Shown here one piece after another: positions 1 through 6,543 of a stretch of DNA of 9,170 nucleotides. Each line of letters opens with the position of its first letter. Position 1 is the first letter of the stretch. Source of the DNA: PALSA-505 sp035308365 (GTDB lineage Bacteria; Actinomycetota; Actinomycetes; Streptosporangiales; Streptosporangiaceae); NCBI GenBank assembly GCA_035308365.1, contig DATGGU010000178.1, positions 1-9,170 on the forward strand, read 5' to 3'. A program made the translations under genes and the position numbers. The notes under the pieces are model-generated. The model was not told the origin of the DNA, ran no database searches, and saw only the letters and a list, made by a program, of their open reading frames with translations.

Positions 1-135
1 CTGCAACTCGGCGAACCACCGTTCGACCTGGCTGATCCAAGACGAGTAGGTCGGGGTGAAGTGGAGCTGGACGCGCGGGTGGGCCAGCAGCCATTTGTGC
101 ACCACCGGTGCCTTGTGGGCGGACAGGTTGTCGCA
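1..135 (-). pseudogene. IS630-family transposase, C-terminal fragment (interrupted and cut by the window edge)
   Basis: Translating the minus strand from 135 gives CDNLSAHK at the start and SSWISQVERWFAEL near the end. These are the second Asp (DN) and third acidic (E in QVERW) motifs of the IS630/Tc1-mariner DDE transposase fold. The fragment is 45 codons long with no stop and continues past position 1. It is the missing C-terminal part of the transposase that starts at 8692: the TGCGAC codons (Cys-Asp) occur at both breakpoints, and joining them with one copy keeps the frame. The separation is caused by the RIT element inserted between. Family assignment is confident. As it stands the fragment has no start and is unlikely to be expressed. 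Confidence 0.93.
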
Positions 136-161
136 CTATGCCGATGTCCGCATAGTGCGAC
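130..161. repeat. Interrupted palindrome at the left RIT end, like a tyrosine-recombinase core site
   Basis: Twelve-base arms GTCGCACTATGC (130-141) and GCATAGTGCGAC (150-161) are exact reverse complements around the 8-bp asymmetric spacer CGATGTCC (142-149). This arm-spacer-arm geometry is what tyrosine recombinases such as Cre use. The outer six bases are the core shared with the IS630 gene; the inner six are an inverted copy of that core next to the 110-bp repeat. The structure has no counterpart at the right RIT end. It could also fold as a hairpin. Confidence 0.8.
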
Positions 162-266
162 TTATGCCGACCTCGCGATTATGCCGATGCCCGGTGCGGG
201 TGAGGTCTGGGGCCGTTGTGGTGGCGGGCGCGCTGGTGGTGCGCAGGCAGGTGAGATCGGCATAAT
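157..266 (+). repeat. Left 110-bp inverted repeat of the RIT element
   Basis: These 110 bases are the exact reverse complement of 7808-7917, checked base by base. The repeat contains the motif TATGCCGA twice in direct orientation (163-170 and 180-187) and once inverted (257-264). The 11-mer ATTATGCCGAT at 178-188 is mirrored at 256-266. These octamers are probably the recombinase-binding arms. The inner end overlaps the last base of the ritC TAA stop (268-266). Confidence 0.97.
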
Positions 267-474
267 TACAGGCTCTCGAGGAAGGCGAGCAGGGCGTCAG
301 GCGGGCGGTAGCGCCCGGGCCGGACGCTGGCTGGTGTGGTGAGGGCGAGCGCTCGTTCTTTGATGGTCATGTCGGCGTGGATGTATGCGTCGGTGGACCG
401 GACACCGGCGTGGCCGAGCCACAGGGCGATCACCGAGGTGTCGACGCCCGCGTGGAGCAATGACATGGCGGCGC
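266..474 (-). pseudogene. ritC: ritC, C-terminal fragment (His and Tyr boxes)
   Basis: This is the distal part of the third RIT recombinase, cut off by the inner Tn554-like insertion. Continuing from the core, the frame gives AMSLLHAGV, then WLGHAG with the box-III His (H282 of the rebuilt protein), then STDAYIH with the nucleophilic Tyr (Y291), and ends with TAA at 268-266. An ATG at 466 lies in frame but is the native codon 264 and has no ribosome binding site. With only 66 residues and no Arg boxes the fragment cannot act as a recombinase. Joined to the 5626-4840 part with a single copy of the core, it gives exactly 330 codons including the stop, so the break is clean and no bases are lost. 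Confidence 0.93.
469..474 (+). other. Left core CGGCGC of the Tn554-like insertion
   Basis: The same hexamer in the same orientation is found at 4840-4845. The rebuilt ritC contains it once, spanning codons 261-263 (Ser-Ala-Ala) immediately after the HVLRH box. It is the likely strand-exchange region. Confidence 0.87.
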
Positions 475-486
475 TTATCTATAGTC
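475..486 (+). repeat. Left 12-bp terminal inverted repeat of the Tn554-like element
   Basis: TTATCTATAGTC begins directly after the core CGGCGC (469-474) and is the exact reverse complement of 4828-4839. Its AT-rich composition stands out from the GC-rich surroundings. It is probably the arm bound by TnpA or TnpB. Confidence 0.93.
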
Positions 487-533
487 GATCTTGAAAAGTC
501 CCTGGTGAGAGGGTGTTTTGGCTTGTCAGGCAC

Positions 534-544
534 GTGAGGGACGT
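534..544 (+). repeat. Subterminal 11-mer GTGAGGGACGT, left copy
   Basis: This 11-mer recurs in inverted orientation at 4807-4817 near the other end, 59 and 22 bases from the respective outer element ends. A related GGACGTGAGG lies at 539-548 and at 4855-4864 in the flanking ritC sequence. These may be accessory protein sites of the element, which is inference only. The non-coding stretch 487-572 shows nothing else. Confidence 0.5.
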
Positions 545-572
545 GAGGCAGGTCGTTTCACAGGGTGGCTGA

Positions 573-1142
573 TCACTGGTTGGCGTGCCGGATGACGCGG
601 CGCAGGCTCTCGCGGGCGGCGGTGAGTTCGTCTTCCAGTTCGGTGATGCGGTGCTGGGCGTGGCTGGCCTCGGTGGCGCGGGCGTCGCGCTCGGCTGCGA
701 GCTTGCGCGTGGCTTCCTCCAGCTGCGAGATGCGGGTGATGAGGTCGGCTCTTTCGGGTCCCTCGATTTCGGCGCCGAGCTGAAGGCGGAGCCTGCCGAG
801 GAGCTTGTCGCGTTCGGCGCGGAGCTGGCGGACCTGCTCGCGGGCGACGCTGAGATCGGTGCGCAGGCTGGCCAGGGTGACCGGCTCGCCGCCAGCCGGG
901 ACGGCGGCGCCTGGCCGGTCCGGGCCGTTGCAGCCCTGGCGCTGCTGTGCGGCCTGGACGTGCTCGCGCACCCCGTCAGCGTAGACCAGCCAGGTGGACA
1001 CTCCGGCGGCGGCGGCGACGGCGGCCGGGGTGACCGGGGCTCCGGCGGTTTCGAGGGAAGCGATCGCGGCCAGCGCCCGGTCCCGCTTGTCCTGGCTGTC
1101 TTTGGCCCGGGCGGCCAGCATGGCCCGGGTTCGGCTGCTCAT
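573..1142 (-). CDS. tnpC: TnpC-type small coiled-coil protein of the Tn554-like element
   Basis: Third gene of the inner operon, 189 residues. In Tn554, TnpC is an accessory protein that influences the efficiency and orientation of transposition. The start ATG at 1142 overlaps the tnpB stop as ATGA, so translation is probably coupled; no separate Shine-Dalgarno is visible. Residues 10-35 are basic and helical. Residues 36-65 look like a helix-turn-helix (VTPAAVAAAAGVSTWLVY), as in the DUF6262-type proteins that accompany actinobacterial TnpA/TnpB pairs. After a Gly/Pro-rich hinge (about 69-88), residues 90-185 form a long charged coiled coil (REQVRQLRAERDKLL, DELTAARESLRRVI). It is longer than the 125-residue TnpC of Tn554. 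No catalytic motif is present. Assignment rests on position, size and architecture. Confidence 0.85.
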   Translation of the reverse strand: MSSRTRAMLAARAKDSQDKRDRALAAIASLETAGAPVTPAAVAAAAGVSTWLVYADGVREHVQAAQQRQGCNGPDRPGAAVPAGGEPVTLASLRTDLSVAREQVRQLRAERDKLLGRLRLQLGAEIEGPERADLITRISQLEEATRKLAAERDARATEASHAQHRITELEDELTAARESLRRVIRHANQ

Positions 1143-3613
1143 GCCGTCTGCGTGGTGCTGCCGGTGATGTCGGTCAGCGGCAGCGTCCGGGCTGCCCGGG
1201 TGCGGCGAAGGAGCCGGCTGGCTTCCTCGACTTCGTCGCGTTGAGCAGGATCGAGCCGCGACAGCGAGGCGCGCATCTTCTGTGCGACGGCTTGGAATGC
1301 GCTGATCTCTGCGGACATGCTCGCCAGCACGTACTCGGCGGCATCCATCGCGCGGGCGGTTTCGATGTCGGCGCGCAGGCTGGCGATGTGCTGCTCGAGT
1401 GCGGGCAGGTAGGACGGATCGGGTCGGTAGAAGCCGCACCCGGCGCACTGGAAGCGGATCGGGCAGGCGCCGCCACCGGCTTTGACGTTGGACGGCTCGG
1501 TGCAGTTGCCGAACGGCACTGCGACCGACGCCCGCTCGTAGGCTGCCGGGCTGGTGAACGGGGCTGGGTTGCCCGCGGCGTCAGTAGCCAGCGGGCTGAC
1601 CGAGGCGATGGCCTGCTGCTTGCGCTTGAGGCTGACCTGGTAATAGCCCATCGTCGTGGAAATGGCGGCGTGATCCATGAGTTCTTTGAGCACGTCAACG
1701 GGCACTCCGGCGTCAGCGTGCCGCTGAGCGTAGCTGTGGCGCAGCGCGTAGGGCGTGATCAGTGACGGGTCGAACGGGAGCGGTGTTCCGTCGGCGCCTG
1801 CCAGGTCGGAATCGATGGTGCCGATTTTCGCGGTCCAGGCCTTGAACGCCCGGGCCACGCAGGACGGCGTGATGTGGCCGCGGGATTGGCGGGCGCGCAG
1901 CAGCGGGGTGGGGAAGAGCCATTGGTTCAGCTCGGGCGGAACGCGCAGCCTGGCCCGGTGCTGCTGCCAGACCGCGATGATCCCGGCAGTGCCGCCGGTG
2001 ACCGGCAGCCGGCGGCGCTTCCGCCCGGCCTTGTGGTTGTCGTAGATCAGGTTGTGCTGCCCGCCGGTGACCTCGATGCAGCCGTCCCGCAGGCTGACAA
2101 CCTCGCCGGGCCGCCGCCCCGTGTCGCGCAGGATCTGGTAGATCGTCTGGTGCATCAGCTGCAGGCTCGCGGCGGAGATGGTCCCGCCCCGTCCGGCCGG
2201 GCCGAGCAGGTCCAGGCGGGCATCCAGCTGGCGGATCACCGTCTCGGGCAGCGCCTTGCCCAGCTCCTCCTCATTGGGATCCTCCCGCAGCCGGTGACGG
2301 ACCGCGGGGCGGAACGGGTCCGGCACCTCGCTCATCAGCCCGCTGGACCGGCCGTACTCGATGACCTGGCAGAACTGGTAGATCATCAGGTTGCGGTGCT
2401 TTGCCGAGTACAAGGTCCCGTCAGCGCGGCGCTGAGCGCTGATCCCATCCAGGATGCGGGTGAAGTCCCCGGCGCCCAGCCTGGTCAGGTCGGCAGGGCA
2501 GGCGGTGGTCAGCACGTGCGAGGCGGCCTGGCAGGCCCGCAGGGTCTCGCGCAGCCGCTGCAGATACGGCCGGGTGTCGCGGGCCCAGTTCCGGACGATC
2601 TCGCGCAGCCAGACGGGTTCGATGACCCGCAGGTCGATCGTTCCCAGCGTGGCCGACCAGCGGCGGGAGCCGTTGACCGGCAGCTCCAGCAGCGCGACCT
2701 GCCAGAGGTCACCGTCGAACGGGTCGGTGCCCGAATACCGGACCCGTGCCTGGTTCACGTAGCGGTGCAGGTCACGGAACAGCCCGCGGACCGCCGAGTT
2801 GTACTGCACGCCGCCGGCCCGGGAGACGGCCTGCGGGTCAGCGGCCCGTATCGAGGCGGCATCGCCCAGGCGGGCTACCAGTATCCGCACCAGCGTGGGA
2901 TCCAGCGGCGGCGGCGTCTGGTCCCGCTGCTGCAGCCCGTAAAGCAGCTCGGCCTCCAGCAGTTCCGGCAGCCCGGCCAGGGAGAACTGGTGCGCCCCGA
3001 GCCGGGGATGCTCACGCGCGATCCATGCCGCCAGCTCCCTTTCTGTCAGCCTGGTGGCCGTGCCCGTGCGCAGCAGCCGCTCGTCGTGAAAGTGGCACAG
3101 CCCACGGCGGCTGATGCTCTCCCGGTCGCAGCCGGGCACCCGGCACTCAGCCGCCCGGCTCAGCGGCCGGGCCCGGGTCATGAACGTCTCCAGCGGCTCG
3201 CTGGTGTCGTGGCGCCAGCTGCGCTCGTGCCGGAAGCACAGGCCGCTGCAGAGCAGGTCGCTTTCGCAGCCGGGCACTGTGCAGCGGCCAGGTCGCAGCG
3301 GCCGGGTAACCCGCGGCGGCGGCGCGGCGTCAAACTCCGCCCAGGACAGGCCCGCGCCCACCCGGGCGCGGCGGCAGCCGTCACAGCGTCCTGACGTTCG
3401 GCGCGTCGCCGTCACGCACCCGGGCGTCCGGCACGCCCAGGCCGCGGTCCGCGGCGATGCCAGGTCGCCGGTGAACAACAGCAGCCGGCTGTCCCACTCC
3501 CCGGCCCGCCAGCGCGGGTCCAGCCGGGCCTGCAGCCATTCCAGCCAGCCTGGCTCGCCAGGCCGTTCCACCTGCCGGGCCGGCCCAGCCGGCAGCAGCG
3601 CAGGATCACTCAC
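1139..3613 (-). CDS. tnpB: TnpB-type large tyrosine recombinase with N-terminal zinc clusters
   Basis: Second recombinase of the inner element, 824 residues against about 630 for Tn554 TnpB. The GTG start at 3613 overlaps the tnpA stop as GTGA. The N-terminus has three Cys-rich clusters, each opening with CxxPGC: C61/C66/C77/C80, then C111/C116/C122/C126/H129, then C157/C162/C173/H176. A core-binding region follows (about 330-440). The catalytic domain has DTGRRPGE (R501), HKAGRKRR (K528), YALRHSYAQ (R625; the usual first His is Tyr622), MDHAAI (H648) and TTMGYY (Y657). The C-terminus carries another likely metal site, C704/C717/C723/C726 (CPIRFQCAGC), and a coiled-coil tail (about 735-805). 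It ends overlapping tnpC. It probably acts with TnpA on the two ends. The frame is intact throughout. Confidence 0.92.
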   Translation of the reverse strand: MSDPALLPAGPARQVERPGEPGWLEWLQARLDPRWRAGEWDSRLLLFTGDLASPRTAAWACRTPGCVTATRRTSGRCDGCRRARVGAGLSWAEFDAAPPPRVTRPLRPGRCTVPGCESDLLCSGLCFRHERSWRHDTSEPLETFMTRARPLSRAAECRVPGCDRESISRRGLCHFHDERLLRTGTATRLTERELAAWIAREHPRLGAHQFSLAGLPELLEAELLYGLQQRDQTPPPLDPTLVRILVARLGDAASIRAADPQAVSRAGGVQYNSAVRGLFRDLHRYVNQARVRYSGTDPFDGDLWQVALLELPVNGSRRWSATLGTIDLRVIEPVWLREIVRNWARDTRPYLQRLRETLRACQAASHVLTTACPADLTRLGAGDFTRILDGISAQRRADGTLYSAKHRNLMIYQFCQVIEYGRSSGLMSEVPDPFRPAVRHRLREDPNEEELGKALPETVIRQLDARLDLLGPAGRGGTISAASLQLMHQTIYQILRDTGRRPGEVVSLRDGCIEVTGGQHNLIYDNHKAGRKRRRLPVTGGTAGIIAVWQQHRARLRVPPELNQWLFPTPLLRARQSRGHITPSCVARAFKAWTAKIGTIDSDLAGADGTPLPFDPSLITPYALRHSYAQRHADAGVPVDVLKELMDHAAISTTMGYYQVSLKRKQQAIASVSPLATDAAGNPAPFTSPAAYERASVAVPFGNCTEPSNVKAGGGACPIRFQCAGCGFYRPDPSYLPALEQHIASLRADIETARAMDAAEYVLASMSAEISAFQAVAQKMRASLSRLDPAQRDEVEEASRLLRRTRAARTLPLTDITGSTTQTA

Positions 3614-4731
3614 CGGTACCTTCTTCCTGCCGCGACGGCCTCGACCGCCCGGCGCTTATCCTCATCGCGGGCATGCAGGTAGACCGACGTCGAGGCCAGC
3701 GACGCATGTCCGAGAAGCGCCCGCACCACGTCCAGATCAGTCCCGGCGCGGACCCAGCCGGTGGCCGCAGTGTGGCGCAGCATGTGCGGGCGGACCGGGA
3801 ACCCGCACTCGCGCACCAGCCGGTCGAAGAAGTCCTTGGCGGCCGGGTAGGTCATCGGCGCGCCCACCGGCTCGTGGTAGAGGTTGACCAGCACCAGGTC
3901 GGTGCCGTCGTCGCCGGCCAGCCCGGACCGTTCGTGCTGGTAGTCGGCGTAGCTGTCGAGCACCCCGGCGCTGACGGGCACAGTGCGCGGGAACCGGGAC
4001 TTGGCAAGTGCCCCGTTCGGGTTGGCCCGGTGCCGGACGTGCACGTGCGCTCCGATGGTTGCGCAGCCCAGGGTGCGGGAATCGGGCAGCAGGTGCATGT
4101 CCGCGCGGCGCAGCCCGAGCGCTTCCCCGATCCGCAGCCCGGTGTCGAGCAGCAAGATCACCAGGAAGCGCTCGCGCGGCCGTTTGCAGCAGCCCAGCAC
4201 CACGGTGACCTGCTCGTCGGTCAGCGCTTCGGGGAACGGCGCCTGCGCCCGCGCCTTCAGCGCGCGGGCGCGCACCGTCCGGAACTGGCCAGACTCGCCA
4301 GCATCAAAGCCGGGCGGGGTGAACCGCAGCCAGCGCGGCTCGGACAGCTGCTCCGCCACGACGGCTTCGATCAGCCCGGTACGCGCGCAGAACCGCAGCA
4401 GCTCGCACAACGCGGTCAAGATCGCGTTCACCGTCGATCCCGACCGCTCCCGGCCGCCGCGCGACGGAGTGACCTCAAGCCAGTGCTTGAACCGAGCCAG
4501 CTCGGCCAGCTTGATCTGCCGCCAGTCCGTGCCCTGCTCCTGGCACCAGGTCAGGAACAGCGCTGCCCGCCCGGCATAGGCGCGGATCGTGTGCGGAGAA
4601 CGGCCCGCGCCCTGCAGGCCCCGTAAGAAGTCGCTGGACTCGCGGTGCACGACGTACCCGGGATCGAGCACCACCCACTGTTCCGAGCCGTCCACCGGCG
4701 ATACTGCCCGTTCGGCTCTGAACGAGTCCAT
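3610..4731 (-). CDS. tnpA: TnpA-type tyrosine recombinase of the Tn554-like element
   Basis: First gene of the inner operon, 373 residues, close to the 361 of Tn554 TnpA. A SAM-like core-binding domain lies at about residues 28-130 (FLRGLQGAGRSPHTIRAYAG). The catalytic domain is complete: DTGLRIGEALGL (R200), ALAKSRFPRTVP (K244), RPHMLRHTAATG (H316, R319), LLGHAS (H342) and STSVYLH (Y351). The start ATG at 4731 is the first in a well-conserved frame but has no convincing Shine-Dalgarno; a later GTG near codon 20 is possible. The stop overlaps the tnpB GTG. As the only fully canonical recombinase of the pair it is a good candidate for the main strand-exchange enzyme at the CGGCGC core; that role is inference. 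Confidence 0.93.
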   Translation of the reverse strand: MDSFRAERAVSPVDGSEQWVVLDPGYVVHRESSDFLRGLQGAGRSPHTIRAYAGRAALFLTWCQEQGTDWRQIKLAELARFKHWLEVTPSRGGRERSGSTVNAILTALCELLRFCARTGLIEAVVAEQLSEPRWLRFTPPGFDAGESGQFRTVRARALKARAQAPFPEALTDEQVTVVLGCCKRPRERFLVILLLDTGLRIGEALGLRRADMHLLPDSRTLGCATIGAHVHVRHRANPNGALAKSRFPRTVPVSAGVLDSYADYQHERSGLAGDDGTDLVLVNLYHEPVGAPMTYPAAKDFFDRLVRECGFPVRPHMLRHTAATGWVRAGTDLDVVRALLGHASLASTSVYLHARDEDKRRAVEAVAAGRRYR

Positions 4732-4806
4732 CGTGGCTAACGTAGCTCGACGTGCCTCGGACTAGCAGATATTGATAAGGCACGGGCGTGTCGCCGCGCT
4801 ACTCTA

Positions 4807-4817
4807 ACGTCCCTCAC
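4807..4817 (-). repeat. Subterminal 11-mer GTGAGGGACGT, right copy
   Basis: Inverted copy of 534-544, in the non-coding 96 bases between tnpA and the right terminal repeat (4732-4827). The tnpA promoter must lie in this stretch unless it reads in from outside. No clear -35/-10 pair was found. Confidence 0.5.
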
Positions 4818-4827
4818 ACGCCTGCAG

Positions 4828-4839
4828 GACTATAGATAA
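4828..4839 (-). repeat. Right 12-bp terminal inverted repeat of the Tn554-like element
   Basis: GACTATAGATAA on the plus strand, followed at once by the core CGGCGC (4840-4845). In a circular intermediate the two ends would meet as a 12-bp arm, 6-bp spacer, 12-bp arm site. Confidence 0.93.
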
Positions 4840-4845
4840 CGGCGC
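4840..4845 (+). other. Right core CGGCGC of the Tn554-like insertion
   Basis: Direct copy of 469-474, at the point where ritC coding sequence resumes (minus-strand codons CAC AGC GCC). Confidence 0.87.
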
Positions 4846-5622
4846 TGTGGCGAAGGACGTGAGGACTGACCCGTTTTCCGTGCAGGGACGGCTGCTGCTG
4901 GGCGGCCACGGCTGTGTGCGTGCTCACACGCTGTTCGACGGCGTCTCTGCTCAGCCGTCGGCCTGTGCGGGTTGGGAACAGCGGGTCATCGGCTTGTCCG
5001 CCGCGTTCACGCGTCCATTCGCGCAGCACCGCCTGGGTGGGGCCGGTGAGGGGCACGGCTCGCTGCTTGCGGCCTTTGCCCTCACAGCGGACATGGGCTC
5101 CGGCGCCCAGGCAGACATCGCCGCGGTTGAGCCCGGTGATCTCGGAGACGCGCAGCCCGGTCTGGGCGCCGAGGAGGATGAGCGCCCGGTCTCGTCTGCC
5201 TTCCCATGTTGCCAGGTCGGGGGCGGCGAGCAGTGCGTCTAGCTCGGCCGGGGTGAGGAAGGACACGGTCGCCTTGGCGAAGCGTTTCTGGGGGATGGCA
5301 AGCACCTGAGCGATGAGCTGGGCGTGCTCGGGGTGGCGCAGCGCGGCGTAGCGGAATAGGGAGCGAATGGCGCCGAGCCGTGCGTTGCGGGTTCTGGGGG
5401 TGTTGTGACGCTCGGCTTCCAAGTGGTCAAGGAAGGCGCTGATGACACTGGCGTTGAGATCCTCGAGGTCGAGCGCGGACGGCGGCTTTCCGGTCTCGCG
5501 CTCGACGAAACTGACCAGCAGCCGGAAGGTATCCCGGTAGGAAGCCACCGTTCGCGAGCTGGCCTGGCGCTGCCGGGCTAGCCGCTCGGTGAAGAAGGAC
5601 TGCAGGGTTGGGGCGAGCGCGC

Positions 5623-6543
5623 TCACGGCCGGGGGCCTTGGGCCTCGATCCTGGCAGCGGCTAGCGAGAGCAACTCCGGCGCGGCTGACAAGTACCAATA
5701 GGTGTATTTCGGGTCCTGGTGCCCGAGGACAGCGGACAGGCGGGGCAGGCGGGCCTGAGTGTCATGGCCGTCGTGATACCACCCGACCAGCGTTTTGACG
5801 GCGAAGGTGTGACGGATGTCGTGAATCCTCGGGTGGCGCGGCGACCCCACCCCGGTCGCATCGATGATCTTGCGGAACGTGTGGCAGACGTCGCAGTACA
5901 ACAATGCGGTGCCGACGGTCGAGACAAAGAACGTGGGGCTTTTCGGCTGTGGCTGGAGCCGGTCCCGTTGTTCGGCATAGGCGGCCAGCGCGGCCACGGC
6001 GCTGGGGTGGAGGGGGACAAGCCGGGACTTGCCGAATTTCGAGTCGCGCACGACGATCACCGCTTCGGCCCACAGCACGTCGGGCCGCTCGAGGCGGATC
6101 ACCTCACCCACCCGCATGCCCGTCGCGGCGAGCAGCCCGATCAGCGTCTCCACCGTGGCGGCTCGCAGCGGAGTCGGGATCGACCGCCGGGCGTGGGCCA
6201 TCAACGCTGTGATGTCGGCGTCGGAGTAGATGAACGGCTGGCGGCGGCGCTGCTGGAAGGTCACCAGGCCCGGTGGCGGGACCTCAGTTTCCGGATCGAC
6301 GCCGGCCATGTGGCGGGCGAAACCACGAGCCACGGTCATCCGGCGCATCCATACAGAGCTCGCCGGATCCGCGTCGGGGCGGCGGGCCCACGCCAGGGCC
6401 GCTTCGACGGTTACCGTCTGTGCGCCAATGGTGTCGAGGTAGGCGACGAAGCGCGGCAGGAGACGGTGAGCGTCGTCCAGTTTGTGGCCCAGGGCGCGGC
6501 GCAGGCGCAGGTACTCACCGGCCTGGCCGGACAGGTCGCTCAT
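5623..6543 (-). CDS. ritB: RitB-type tyrosine recombinase, second gene of the RIT trio
   Basis: Site-specific recombinase of 306 residues that probably helps cut and rejoin the RIT ends. The start ATG at 6543 is preferred over the upstream in-frame ATG at 6564: it overlaps the ritA stop as ATGA and has GGGAG seven bases before it. An N-terminal SAM-like DNA-binding domain covers about residues 1-100. The catalytic domain keeps all the key residues: ATGMRVGE (R144), FGKSR (K172), HDIRH (H241, R244), LGHQD (H275) and YTYWY (Y284). The spacer between HDIRHTFAV and LGHQ is longer than in many integrases, with GWYHDGHDTQARLPRL inserted. The gene ends in a GTGA overlap with ritC. It appears intact, although its partner ritC is broken here. 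Confidence 0.92.
   Translation of the reverse strand: MSDLSGQAGEYLRLRRALGHKLDDAHRLLPRFVAYLDTIGAQTVTVEAALAWARRPDADPASSVWMRRMTVARGFARHMAGVDPETEVPPPGLVTFQQRRRQPFIYSDADITALMAHARRSIPTPLRAATVETLIGLLAATGMRVGEVIRLERPDVLWAEAVIVVRDSKFGKSRLVPLHPSAVAALAAYAEQRDRLQPQPKSPTFFVSTVGTALLYCDVCHTFRKIIDATGVGSPRHPRIHDIRHTFAVKTLVGWYHDGHDTQARLPRLSAVLGHQDPKYTYWYLSAAPELLSLAAARIEAQGPRP

Larger units (their letters stand above)
475..4839 (-). mobile_element. Tn554-like tnpABC element inserted in ritC
   Basis: A 4,365-bp element with 12-bp perfect terminal inverted repeats TTATCTATAGTC (475-486 and the complement of 4828-4839). It is flanked by direct 6-bp copies of CGGCGC (469-474, 4840-4845). It carries a three-gene operon matching the Tn554 family order: a TnpA-type recombinase, a larger TnpB-type recombinase and a small coiled-coil TnpC-type protein. 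Tn554 is known to move by tyrosine-recombinase chemistry with a 6-bp core and no ordinary target duplication. Here no resistance or other cargo gene is present. Removing 4,371 bp (element plus one core) restores ritC exactly. Strand given is that of the genes. Confidence 0.93.
4814..5626 (-). pseudogene. ritC: ritC, N-terminal part (tyrosine recombinase broken by insertion)
   Basis: Third gene of the RIT trio, a tyrosine recombinase thought to act with RitA and RitB on the element ends. The GTG start at 5626 is chosen because it overlaps the ritB stop (GTGA); an upstream in-frame ATG at 5698 would lie well inside ritB. A SAM-like core-binding domain covers about residues 5-105 (FFTERLARQRQASSRTVASYRDTF). 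The catalytic domain has TGLRVSE (R159), EGKGRKQR (K184) and HVLRHS (H256, R259). Native sequence ends after about codon 262. From there the frame enters the Tn554-like element, adds VIYSPAGV and stops at 4816-4814. The box-III His and catalytic Tyr lie 4.4 kb away at 266-474. Intact length would be 329 residues, normal for the family. Confidence 0.93.

Noticed and set aside
266..466. Small independent gene starting at ATG 466
   Set aside because: It is the C-terminal end of ritC. Joined to 5626-4840 it completes the recombinase in frame, and the ATG has no ribosome binding site.
1874..3394. Long plus-strand open frame (506 codons) across tnpB
   Set aside because: It is antisense to a recombinase gene with complete catalytic boxes. 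It is rich in Gly, Ala, Pro, Gln and Arg with no recognisable domain, as expected of the mirror frame of GC-rich coding DNA.
3673..4626. Plus-strand open frame of 317 codons opposite tnpA
   Set aside because: Antisense shadow; the minus-strand gene holds the full R-K-HxxR-H-Y set.
475..4839. Resistance or other cargo genes in the Tn554-like element
   Set aside because: All coding space is taken by tnpA, tnpB and tnpC; only short end regions remain.
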